Part shown: one piece after another, positions 22,923-31,879 of the stretch | Position numbering within the stretch: position 1 is the first letter of the stretch | Layout: each line of letters opens with the position of its first letter | Source of the DNA: Anisodus tanguticus | Lineage: Eukaryota; Streptophyta; Magnoliopsida; Solanales; Solanaceae | NCBI GenBank assembly: GCA_034509755.1 | Contig: CM067541.1 | Span: 29,525,504 to 29,589,503, forward strand | Length of the DNA: 64,000 nucleotides | Direction of reading: 5' to 3' | Translations under genes and position numbers: made by a program | Notes under the pieces: generated by a model | The model's database searches: none | Told to the model about the DNA's origin: nothing | Seen by the model: only the letters and a program-made list of their open reading frames with translations

Positions 22923-24181
22923 ACCTTATTTATGAATCGCGTTTTTCCTTGATAATTTATTTCTATTCCGTTATTATTTATTCTATAGTTTATCATTGTT
23001 AAAAAATCACTTCCTAAAAGTAATTCGTTAAAAGCTGTCATATTCTATTACTCGGTGTTTATCTTATATTCTAGATCTTGGATTTTGAATCTTAAATTAA
23101 TACTTTTAGTAATTATTATTTTTCTATCATTTTCGGGATAATTATAAGTTTGTGGGTCTATTAGTTCACAATCATTCTCATTTATTTTACTTATATGTAT
23201 AAAGCTTTTAATTGCGCCGGTGTTTATTTACGCTACACAATCTGTTGTTATTATTCCTTTGAATATTCTTGCTTTAACTTTTAATAAACTTGTGTTTATG
23301 TTTATTAAATCTAGTATTCTAGGTGTTGTGACCTATTTTGATCTCTTGTAATACTTAATCTGGATCCTTCTATTCTCGGTATTAATCTTTTTGATGGTGT
23401 AATGGTCCTAGTATTAAAGTCCATATATATTTCCTCTGGTATAGTTATCTTGGAGTTTTCCTTATGTTCTATCGGTTCTAATATTTCTTGGTACATTCTT
23501 GGTACTACTATGTTCATTTCATGTTGTCTTTTTACATGGTGATTACTGTTAAGGCATATATCATTTTTGTTTCAATGCTTATTACTTTATTTCCTGGTGG
23601 CATGGTTATTCCATCTAATTTGCAATATAGTGTTAATGCTAAGTCTTTGTGTTCATCTTTTAATGATATACTAAAGTCTGGTTGTACAATAAATTTTAGT
23701 TTTTGATATATCAAATTTCCTTTTACTACTGATATTAAAGCATCTTGCAAGTTTCCTAGTATTCTATCGTCTAATATGTATATTTGTATTGGTGTATCTA
23801 TATTCTTTTGAAAGTATGCTTTTATAGTAAATTCTACTCCTCCGAAGTATATGTTCCTATATTTTTTGGCTTCTCTGGTAGATAGTTTTGTTAATTCTCT
23901 CTTTATTACTTCATATGTTATCAAGTTAATTTTGGTCCTTCCATTAACACTTGTTGTATCTATTATGTTTTCGTGTTTGTGTGCTATATACCTTATTTCT
24001 TTGTTTCTTTCAAACCATCGTGTTTTAAATATTTTCTTTGTAGATAGTTCTTCTTTTTCATCTTGTATTTTCTAGTAAATTTCTGGTTTGAAGCTTAGTG
24101 TTTGGTTGATCCTCCTTCATACGTAGTCATTTGATAGTGTGAATCTTTAGAGTCTTCTATTATTTCTTTTCCTTTATCCAT
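22919..24181 (-). pseudogene. EPRV-A movement protein ORF with a second retropepsin-like segment
   Basis: The ORF starts at the ATG at 24,181 and ends in the TGA shared with the next ORF. Codons at 23,532-23,924 are the clearest part. They have an FGGVEFTIKAYFQ stretch, ILDDRI, GNLIYQKLKF and a beta-rich end, as in 30K-superfamily movement proteins of caulimovirids, which form tubules through plasmodesmata. A Pro/Glu-rich linker (23,311-23,517) follows. The last ~330 bases then read like an aspartic protease, with KGIITTDCVA just before an NTGA at 23,213-23,224 and LLLGSDFL near 23,010. The catalytic Asp is Asn here. Stops lie at 23,228-23,230 and ~24,074, and there are frameshifts near 24,108 and 23,525. 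Confidence 0.78.
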
Positions 24182-24200
24182 ATTTCGGTAAGTTTATGTA

Positions 24201-24552
24201 CTATCTTTGTTCTTCTATTATATCATTTAAATCTTTTAATTCATTATCTTTTACGATTATGTCTCTTAATTTATTTTCCGGTAATTTCATGTTTTCTTCT
24301 TCTTTTTGTCTTAACCTTTCGTTTTCTAATGCTATTCTATTTCTTAATTCTCTAATGGTTTCTTCTTTTTTGTTCATTTATTTGTTTGGAATTTTCTTGT
24401 AGGCGTTGATCTCTTTCTTCCATTAGATCTATACTTATTACGCAACTTATTATGTGTTGGTTTATATCCCTATTATATCTAAGAGGTTTTTCTCGCTACT
24501 ATTCTTAGTTCTTCCAATTTATTCGACGTTCTATTATTCTTTGTTCATCCAT
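24201..24552 (-). pseudogene. EPRV-A coiled-coil ORF upstream of movement protein
   Basis: The ATG is at 24,552 and the stop TAG at 24,201-24,203, 19 bases before the movement-protein ATG. The C-terminal half is a strong coiled coil (IRELRNRIALENERLRQKEE). A frameshift near 24,480 and others separate it from its start. The same ORF exists in copy 2 at about 11,830-12,182. I recognise no family. Confidence 0.5.
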
Positions 24553-24570
24553 AGTGTTCTATCTCCATTC

Positions 24571-24729
24571 TTATATCGCTTTCAGATCGTATATCATAGC
24601 AACTTGTTCGTTTATTCTAGTGTTTATTTCTATCGTTCTCCTATATGTATTCATAGCATCTTCTAAGTGTGTGCCTATGTCTTCTAATTCGTTGTCGAAT
24701 ATTGTTAATATGGTAAATTCTTTCTTCAT
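24571..24729 (-). pseudogene. EPRV-A small leader ORF b
   Basis: This is a ~52-codon frame starting at an ATG that overlaps the stop of leader ORF a (ATGA). It has a helical, acidic N-terminus (MKKEFTILTIFDNELEDIG). In copy 2 one extra base near 12,205 lets it read ~10 codons further. It may be a real small viral protein or an upstream ORF of the leader. Confidence 0.4.
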
Positions 24730-24872
24730 TTTACAGCTAATATCGCTTCTTGGATTCTCATTAATGTCTCATTCTCCTTTTTGTATTTTACCAAATAATG
24801 TCTAATCTCATACCTCTTCCATAGTAGTTTATTCATCAAGTTAACATTTTTAAATGCATAATTAGTTTTCAT
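24726..24872 (-). pseudogene. EPRV-A small leader ORF a
   Basis: This 48-codon frame (MKTNYAFKNVNLMNKLLW...) begins 25 bases after the primer-binding site. It terminates in the ATGA overlap with leader ORF b. It is basic and helical. Small ORFs just after the primer site are known in caulimoviruses and soymoviruses, but I cannot match this one. Confidence 0.4.
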
Positions 24873-24896
24873 CCTACAAGTTTAATCCTTTTACAA

Positions 24897-24908
24897 GATC
24901 TGATACCA
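24897..24908 (-). promoter_or_regulatory. Primer-binding site, EPRV-A main copy
   Basis: The minus strand reads TGGTATCAGATC, matching the first ten bases of the initiator Met-tRNA complement that caulimovirids use to prime minus-strand DNA synthesis. It sets the conventional genome origin for the copy running down to ~17,115. Confidence 0.82.
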
Positions 24909-25332
24909 ATTCACGGGCGGATCTTTTCATTATCTAATAACCCTAAAGAGAGTAGGAATATAGATGGTAGGTTGATAAAGTTTTCTCCGAGTTTATCAAA
25001 TAGTAAGCATGTAATAAGGAAGTTCATAGTATTAACTCAAATTCTATTTTTAAATAAAGTCTATAATCTTTAATCGGTGTAAGTATCATTATTGCAGAGA
25101 TAAACATTTATCAAGATCATAATTAAAAACATACTAGTCTAGAAATCATACCTCTTAATCGAACTTCGAGATCACCGGAGATTTCAACCTTACCCTAGCT
25201 CGCCTACCTTCTCCTTCCTCGAATTGCGGGATAATTGGCACAGGTGCACGGGAATTCTCAACGAATATCCTCGAGATTCTCACTAAGGTGCTAGTTTATA
25301 GACTGATATGATAATAATTATAATCTCTCAAA
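24909..25332 (-). other. EPRV-A leader, no gene seen
   Basis: This stretch lies between the primer site and the isolated promoter module. It is AT-rich with short frames only. It differs from the leader found in the tandem modules at 12,587-17,036, so the original leader or a rearranged one may be preserved only here. Confidence 0.45.
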
Positions 25333-25620
25333 CTATTCTTTTCTCTGGTATTATGATATTCTCACCGATCTTGATTATAGACAAGAGAGAGCTTAGCTAG
25401 ACATATGGATTCTCAAGTGAAGAATTGTATAGAAGTTTTCGAATGTTTAATCGAGTTACAAGAGTCTCCTACTATAGATGACCTCGGTTGTTCATCGTTC
25501 ATTACTTTTCTCAAAAAGTCGTAAAGTAAATAGTAGTTGCTTTTCGAGGAAAGTCATAAAGTAAACGAGTAATAAATAGTAATTGCTACGACTTATGTCC
25601 GTTACTTTTTAAAAAAGTAT
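25333..25620 (-). repeat. Isolated sixth EPRV-A promoter module
   Basis: The sequence matches the promoter half of the tandem modules (TTCTTTTCTCTGGTATTATG to GTAAATAGTAGTTGC) but has no palindromic array beside it. Its TATA region at ~25,467 is changed to CATCTATAGTAGG on the minus strand. It is followed to the right by sequence of unclear origin up to ~25,930. Confidence 0.75.
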
Positions 25621-25929
25621 CAAAAAATGGTTCATTTTTATGGGTATACGGGAAATTTAGGAGTTGAGACGGATCATTCCCCCAATCGCTTGGAGCAATT
25701 ACGTTAAACATTTTCCAAATAGAATAAGAGGGATCGGGTTATTTTTATAATAATTATTTTTAATTTCCGTTGATCCCGATATTTCAAAGATAGCCTGGTA
25801 AAAATATGGGGGTTTTAAAATATCACATGATTTGTAAAACCATCCTTGGCCAAAATAAATTTGTAATGCTAAAAAAGGGTCTTGGTCAAAAAATCTTTTT
25901 TCAATGGTTACAATATTTTATAAAAATGG
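25621..25929. other. No gene seen; AT-rich spacer between two viral insertions
   Basis: No long frame, repeat or TATA signal stands out. It may be non-coding sequence of EPRV-B, since that virus's frames begin right after it on the minus strand. Confidence 0.4.
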
Positions 25930-25965
25930 TTTTATGAAGAATTCGGGGGTAGGTTTTTAGGGGAC

Positions 25966-26172
25966 TTATGATACAACAAGTTGGGTTTTTGAAAATTGTT
26001 TTTGAGAAAGGGTTTTTGAGGATTCTTCTTTCTCAAGTTGAGTTTTTGAAAATTGTTTTTGAGAAAGGGTGTTTGAAGATTCTCCTTTCTCGAATTTTGT
26101 AAGATTTTGAGAGGTTTTTTCCTCTCCTGGGCTTTGAGCAACTTCTTGTTTGGGATTTTGAAGTTGTATCAA
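25966..26172 (-). pseudogene. EPRV-B Ser/Gln/Lys-rich frame with internal 63-base duplication
   Basis: Two direct copies of a 63-base segment encode SSKTLSQKQFSKTQL-like repeats, 21 residues apart. The frame is low complexity and hydrophilic. An overlapping frame at 25,932-26,141 is an out-of-phase reading of the same repeat. The function is unknown. It follows a Pro-rich region (26,180-26,420) at the end of the Cys/His ORF. Confidence 0.45.
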
Positions 26173-26405
26173 TGTCTGCTTTGTAGTTTCGGGGATTTCG
26201 CAAGGAGTTGTAGAAGATTCTCGGCGGTTATTTCTTGTGTTGGTTTTTTTGCACGAGATGATGCGGCATTTTCATTTTCTTCTTTCATCAATTTGCGTCA
26301 TACCATGTCGGGGTTTTCCGGAGGAGGTTTGGCGGGGAATATTTCTGTTTCTTCTTTTATTGGTTTGGAGTTTGTGGATTTTTTGGGGGCCATGGAATTT
26401 GTTTG

Positions 26406-26903
26406 TTATTGTGGTGCAACAACTGGTGTATTTATTGGTGGAGGGATATCATATTTTCTCTTTTGGAGCAAGGCTCCACACATCTGATGGTTACAGTATT
26501 GTCCGAATTCCCGCATGTCCTTCCTGGATATTTTTTCTTTATAACCCAGACAGTGGGGCAAGGGACAGTGATAGGACATCTCTGTATTGCAATCAATATT
26601 AGAAATCTGTGGGTTTTCTCTCCTATTTTTTAGGAAATCACTGGTTAAAAGATTTTTGAAGCAAAAAATATTGGGAATCAATTTGCGAAATATTTTTAAT
26701 GCATAATTTTGAAAATATCTTTGATGTTGTAAATCATGCTTCAAAATTTTTGTGTATGTAAAGGCATTAATTATTTTGGTGGAACTGGTATCACAGTATC
26801 TAGGGGACTCAGAATTCTGATCTAAAAAACTATTTCTTAATTCTCCTAGATGAGAAGAATAAGTTTTTATCAGATTGAGGTCTCTAGCTTTTGGTTTTGT
26901 CAA
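26406..26903 (-). pseudogene. EPRV-B Cys/His-containing ORF, unassigned
   Basis: This 165-codon frame follows the protease region on the minus strand. The N-terminal two thirds is basic and helical. Near the end, YHCPLPHC is followed after ~18 residues by YCNHQMC, which is a plausible zinc-binding cluster unlike the CCHC knuckle of the coat protein. A Pro-rich tail (DIPPPINTP) continues past 26,406. Where the RT should begin there is no RT motif. Either the RT was deleted here or this is a distinct viral gene. I do not recognise the family. Confidence 0.45.
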
Positions 26904-26904
26904 A

Positions 26905-27340
26905 AAAAGGGAATTTTAAATTCTTATTATTGGAATCAAAAGAGATGAAATCATTATCAACCTTATAAGGATGATAATATTTATAAACGGTGTCCCTAAG
27001 ATAACGGAGTTTTGAATGTCTTTTACTAAAACAAACGATGTTGCTATAGAAACTCCATCGTTAATAATAGATATGCTGGTTTGGGAATTGATTTCTAACT
27101 TTGTGTTATTAGCCGCCTGCTAATGTTTCCGGGTATTTTCATGGAATTTATCGGATATTAGACTGTTTTTATGCAATTCGGATCTTTCCTTGTGTCAAAA
27201 AGAGCAATAGTAGTGATTCTAAAATTGTCTGGGATTTAAGGGTTATTTTGACAAGGTATTTTTTTGACGTTATCTGTCTTAAGACAGTAAGGAATTCTTT
27301 TGAGATCTCTTCAAGATGTGGGTTATCAGAAGGTCCTTAC
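26905..27340 (-). pseudogene. EPRV-B aspartic protease remnant
   Basis: In broken frames the minus strand shows a KYLVKITLK strand, a degraded active-site region (LFDTRKD in place of D-T/S-G-A), and VKDIQNSVILGTPFIN at about 26,986-27,030. The last is the second retropepsin signature. At least three frameshifts are needed to read it. The retropepsin would cut the viral polyprotein. Confidence 0.55.
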
Positions 27341-27346
27341 GGATTT

Positions 27347-27691
27347 TTAGTGTCGAATTGTCGGACTCGAAGCGGACTCAGAACTCTCCTGGGTTTCTTT
27401 TGAAAGGATTGTTTTTATTAATAGAGAATATTGTTCTTCTTTTTCTTTTAAAATCTTGATCTCTAGTTTTATTTTTTTTATCTCCTTTTGAAGTTCTAGA
27501 GCTGGCGTTTCTCTGGAATTTTTCATCTTTTTACCCTTCTTCAGGATTTTGGTCAAGTCGTAGGTATTTTTGGAAGTATTTGGTAAAATCGTATTTTTGG
27601 TATCTTTTTTCTCGTATGTAACGGATTTGAGGAGTTTATTCAAATAATCCTTTTGGTGTTCGACATCTATGTGTTTAACCATATCTAACAT
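27347..27691 (-). pseudogene. EPRV-B coiled-coil spacer between coat protein and protease
   Basis: The frame has 114 codons with a basic N-terminal part and a strong coiled coil (LQKEIKKIKLEIKILKEKEE), then a Ser-rich acidic end. It is nearly continuous with the coat-protein C-terminus upstream, so it is probably part of the same polyprotein. Confidence 0.5.
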
Positions 27692-27771
27692 AAATTCTTA
27701 GTCTTTGGTTAAAGCACAAACATGTTTTCCCTTACCCTTATCGATTTTTCGATGAACCGGTCGTGAGCAAT

Positions 27772-28206
27772 TCATCTATTTGAAGGGCTTTGTTGTATTC
27801 TCGAAGACAGAGAAAAATAGTCGAGGTTCGACTCGGCATTTGAATCGGAGGAATCAATGAGAAGATTGGAGATTTTTTGGGTTACCTCATCATCTAGTTT
27901 CAATTCTTGTAATTTTTTATTCATTTTACTGAGAATCTCGAAGTATGACCTTTTTGTGACATTTGTAACACGTAATGTCTTTGTATTTGGAATTAGCTTT
28001 TTTGGGATTCGATCTATCTCTGGAATAACGAGTATTTTTGTAAGGATTTTTGTAATACTCTTCGTTAGTCTTCTTGAAATCCCACTTTTTGTAACCTCTT
28101 GATGTACTCTTAAGGGATTTATGAGTCTTGCTACAGTTTCTGTACAACTCGGAGAAGGTTTTGTGAAATTAGTATCAAACTGTTTGCAAAAGTACCAAGT
28201 TCGCAC
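27772..28206 (-). pseudogene. EPRV-B coat protein C-terminus with damaged zinc knuckle
   Basis: The 144-codon frame ends with an acidic Leu-rich segment (KLDDEVTQKISNLLIDSSDS). In an overlapping frame (27,926-28,147) a CYKCHKK sequence marks the first half of a CCHC knuckle. The His and last Cys are lost to a small deletion or frameshift. The upstream part is Lys/Arg-rich, as expected for nucleic-acid binding. Confidence 0.55.
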
Positions 28207-28335
28207 CTAGTTCTCTTTAGCTCCAATTTGAGGTGTTTTTGCAATTTCAGGTCTTGACAGATCTTTATACCTTCATGTTGAGTTATACTGACTAGTTGTC
28301 CATATGTAAACTCACTATAGGGTATAATCTATTTT

Positions 28336-28788
28336 CTACAATTCTCTTTGATTTTGTTCCAAACCTTTTCTCCTAAAAGGGTAGGTAGTCCGGCTTGAGA
28401 ATTTCTCTTTCCACAATGGTTGGTTGGAATCTTCCCTGAGCATAACTCTGGTTAAGAAAGTATTTTTGTACCATTTGATATCATTGAGTTTTTTGCATTT
28501 GAGGTTAGAAAGTAACTCGGCATTTTTATCTTTCAGATGCGAAAAATCTCTTATGAAATTTAAAGAGATTGTGAGTATCAAGGTTGATCTTGCATCTTGT
28601 AGGGGTTCACCTTGTTTAGCAAGGATTGGTATTCCTTCTTCATCAGTTTTAATGGAATTGATGATATCTTCCTTTTGTTGATCGGTGAGATAATTATCAC
28701 ACCAACCTTTCCATTGACCGAGAGAATCCTGGGATGAGCGATTCTGTAATGGTCTTGTCTTGTGTACCATTTTGAGTTTTGTAGGCAT
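28336..28788 (-). pseudogene. EPRV-B coat protein core
   Basis: The 150-codon frame carries the WKGWCDNYLTDQQKEDI, LSNLKCKKLNDIKWYKNTF and NQPLWKEKF blocks that I recognise from coat/Gag regions of petuvirus-like plant EPRVs. It is the best preserved part of EPRV-B. A frameshift just after WKEKF ends the conserved core. Confidence 0.7.
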
Positions 28789-28789
28789 T

Positions 28790-29999
28790 TGTGGCCATGG
28801 TCATTTTTTGGAGAAAAGCGAGGATATTATATTCGGTCATCCCATCTATGTTCCAATCATAAATGGAAGAGGCATTGAAACGGGATTGAGCTAGGGGTTT
28901 TACTATTCCTAGTTCGGAGCGGGGAATAATCAGTAATTGTTGTTGTACTTGTTGTACGGGTTGTTTTCAATCCATTTTATTAACAAGTGGTGTATTAGTT
29001 TGGAATTTTTCTAAAGTATCATCGTTATCAGAATCATATGATAAAGTAGTGATTTTGTTGGTAGATTGAGGGGTATCGGAAAAATAGTTTCGGTATTAGA
29101 ACTATTGGAAGTTCCCATTCTACTCAATTGATCATGTATAGCTTTGAATAAATTCGAGACTTATTTTGCTTTGGATGTTTTTGACAGTATCTTTGGACAC
29201 CTGAAAGGGTTTAAAGATAGGGCTTTTCAATTTCGTATCCTTAGTCGTTCTGGTGAATCTATGGTGACTAAGGGGCGGTATTTCATGTGTTTTTCCACTC
29301 TATCGAGTTATTTTCCTAGGGTATTTAAACTGATATTGGTGAAATTATTTTGTGCGAGGATATTCTTTGTATTTGTTTTTTCATCCTCTGCTTTGGGTTT
29401 TTAAGAGGAATCGCGTCTATAGGGAAGCCATGAATATTTAGCTTAATACCTTGTAGAGGAGGGTGGTTGGATTGGACTTTCATAGAATCAACTAGGGTTT
29501 CCCACTCCGGTGTTTTGTTCCTAGTCGTAACGGGATTTAACATTTTAGAAAAGGGATATTCTATGGAATTTTCGGAGGAATAATAATCGAACCAGTCAAA
29601 GAATAAGAGGTTTATCCTATGTCATTAACAAAATCATAGAATTTTTCCGTATTTGCGTCCTAGTACTTGAAAAGGTTTTGAGGAACCAAATTCTTTTTTC
29701 TAGGTTGTATTTTTCATAAAAATCATTTTGTAGGAATTTCTTATCTATTTGGAATTCGTTTTGTAAAACACCAATTTCGTTTACTAAGTTCTATGTAATC
29801 GAGGAAAAAGTCGGACTAGTAGGTTCTTGGTCCTCTATCTTTTCTCTAACGGTGGAATTTTCATAAACGGGTCTCGGTATTTCGTTGGAGTAGTCTACGT
29901 TTCTTAGATTGAGTAAATCGATGTAGAATGTGTAGGTTTTGTTTTGTAAGGAGTATTTATGACTGAAGGAATCGGTGAGACTCTTCCTAAGTCTAGGGT
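28790..29999 (-). pseudogene. EPRV-B linker between movement and coat domains
   Basis: Only short frames remain. 29,325-29,543 (minus) has a TPEWETLVDSMK segment and a Lys-rich end. Further down, SSIYDWNIDGMTEYNIL leads into the coat protein. Frameshifts are frequent. Confidence 0.4.
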
Positions 30000-30844
30000 T
30001 TCTACGGGACTAGAATCATCGTATCTACTACTCATAGATTTTCTATGGAACGATAGACTAACTCTACCGTCTTGGTATTGATTACTTCTCTAAGACAGGT
30101 ATTTGGTTGGGAGGTCTCTATAGGTTCGGGTTTAACTATACCTTTCGGGATCCATTCGTGCACGGTAGGGTAATGTCCTTCCACCTAATAGGTCTTGGTA
30201 TTACGGTGTTAGATCCGGAAAGAAGGGTTTCGCCTTTCTTACTATGGTATCTGACTTTTGTAGCAAAAGCTGAAGTCATAGCTTTGTAATGGATTCTAAA
30301 AATTATTGCTACAGGAATTGAGCCTTCAAGCATTTCGTAATTGTGTCTTTTTCTGTAAGACAAGGGATTTTTGGATATCATTGAGGGATACTGAGAAATT
30401 TGGGTAACAATCAAAAGATATTGGTCATGTGCAGAGACTAGACTCAACAGAACTCAATAAGGAATCTTAAAAATTTGTAAATCTTGCATCTCATAAGATA
30501 GCAAGGAGAGGTGTTTAATCCTTCCTTAGTAAGAGGTTTTATCCCTACTTGGACTAATCCAATATGGATGTATTTGTAATTTCTTTCTCAATGTTTCTTT
30601 AAGGAATTTTGAGAAAGTAATTGATATCTCTTTCCTCTCCGTTTTGATAGTGAAATCGGTTTTGAAAAGCGGTATTTTGAATTTTTGTAAATCGATCTCG
30701 ATTTACTCTCGGTATTTCCCAATTATCAATAGATTTTTCAAAATCTTGTATCAAGATTTCTTCGGTGTTTATTATCTTCTTTGAACCCATGGAAGAAGAT
30801 GAACCAAAATCACAAGAAGTAGATCCGTTGAGAAACGAATCCAT
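30000..30844 (-). pseudogene. EPRV-B movement protein region
   Basis: The N-terminal frame (30,599-30,844) begins MDSFLNGSTS, with IQDFEKSIDNWEIP and NRFHYQNGEERDINYFL. The second frame (30,136-30,447) has PVAIIFRIHYKAM and VIPRPIRWKDITLP near its end. The latter blocks recall the C-terminal half of 30K-type movement proteins in plant EPRVs. Stops separate the pieces. Function in the virus would be cell-to-cell spread. Confidence 0.6.
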
Positions 30845-30850
30845 GTTATA

Positions 30851-31160
30851 AAACTCGTATAACAGAGCACTCGGACTCTTCCTACATTTAAAGGCGTTTC
30901 ACGGAGTATAACCGCCTACATTCATTGAGGACTTACGCCCCGGACCATACTAAACAAAAAAACCACATAAGAACTCAAACCTCTAATAAGGAATCTCATC
31001 GATCTGGACATTATTCTCTCTATCTCTACACTATTCTCTCTCTATATATATTTGGGTTGTCCTTGTATGGATGTTGTAATGTAATTCTTATCTCCAGATT
31101 GTCGGGTTTTATGGCCTTATTGTCCCCGGATATTCGTTATGTTCAGGTTATGTGAATACA
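30851..31160. other. EPRV-B leader or flank, no gene seen
   Basis: The region has a CTCTCTATCTCTACAC-type pyrimidine stretch and CTCTCTATATATATTTGGG near 31,030. I see no primer site. It separates EPRV-B from a gypsy fragment. Confidence 0.35.
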
Positions 31161-31860
31161 AGTTGGTACGCTCAGTCAAGTAAGGCACCAGGTGCCGGTC
31201 TCGCCTCCTCATGTTTGGGGCATGACTTGCATGCTACTGAGACAGTGGCAGTTGAATTTATTGCTTATCAATTAAAAAATTGTTTCTATTGTGTGGTATA
31301 TATGGGTCATGGGAAGATACTAGGGAGGGATGCATCTCTCAGTCTCGGAGCAGATTCATTGAAGCCTTTATTGACCACTTCTTGCCATTGGAAGTTAGCA
31401 AGGCCAATGCTTTGGAGTTTGAGAGGCTTAGATAGAATGACATGAGTGTGAGGGAATAAAACCTCAAGTTTGCTCAGTTAGCTAAGTTTGCTCCAGATAT
31501 GGTGTCTACTATGCGAGTCATGGTCCGACGATTTTTTATTGGTCTTGAACCCCATTTGATTGGTGACGCCTCCACGACTCCCGAAATGCAAATATGATTA
31601 TCTCCAAAATGGTAGCTTTTGTGCAGCAACCGAGGACCGAATGAAAAATAGGTGGCTAGGGAAAGAGAAATAGTAGAATAGGAAGGCTAAGTCGGCGGGT
31701 AGCTATGAGGGATATGAGGGAGGTGGCACTAGGACATTCTTTAATAGGAGGTCATCAGGACCTTGACCTTCTTCTTCCAGTGCGCCATCTTGTCATCGAG
31801 ACCCGATTACGATCGGACAGGTCATGCCAGTCGGGGATAGAGCTTCCAAGCAAAGGCTTA
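31161..31860 (+). mobile_element. Ty3/gypsy fragment: LTR end and gag
   Basis: 31,163-31,228 matches the last ~65 bases of the LTR of the inner gypsy element (ACGCTCAGTCA... to TTTGGGGCATGAC). From 31,330 a broken gag reads through LPLEVSKANALEFERL, NDMSV and FAPDMVSTMRVMVRRFF blocks in shifting frames. These are chromovirus-type gag motifs. The rest of the element is absent. Confidence 0.6.
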
Positions 31861-31879
31861 CAGTCTTAGAGTAATGTGG

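Larger units (their letters stand above)
25930..30850 (-). mobile_element. Endogenous caulimovirid B, decayed, RT missing
   Basis: On the minus strand, movement protein (30,844-~30,000), a linker, coat protein (28,788-27,772), a coiled coil and an aspartic protease (27,340-26,905) occur in the order of a single-polyprotein caulimovirid such as petuvirus or florendovirus types. The motifs differ from EPRV-A throughout, so it is a separate virus lineage. No RT or RNase H motif is visible, and the region after the protease is an unassigned Cys/His ORF and a repeat-containing frame. Many frameshifts are present. Confidence 0.72.

Noticed and set aside
20582..24805. Many plus-strand frames rich in Phe, Ser and Leu
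   Set aside because: They are antisense shadows of the Lys/Glu/Asn-rich viral frames on the minus strand.
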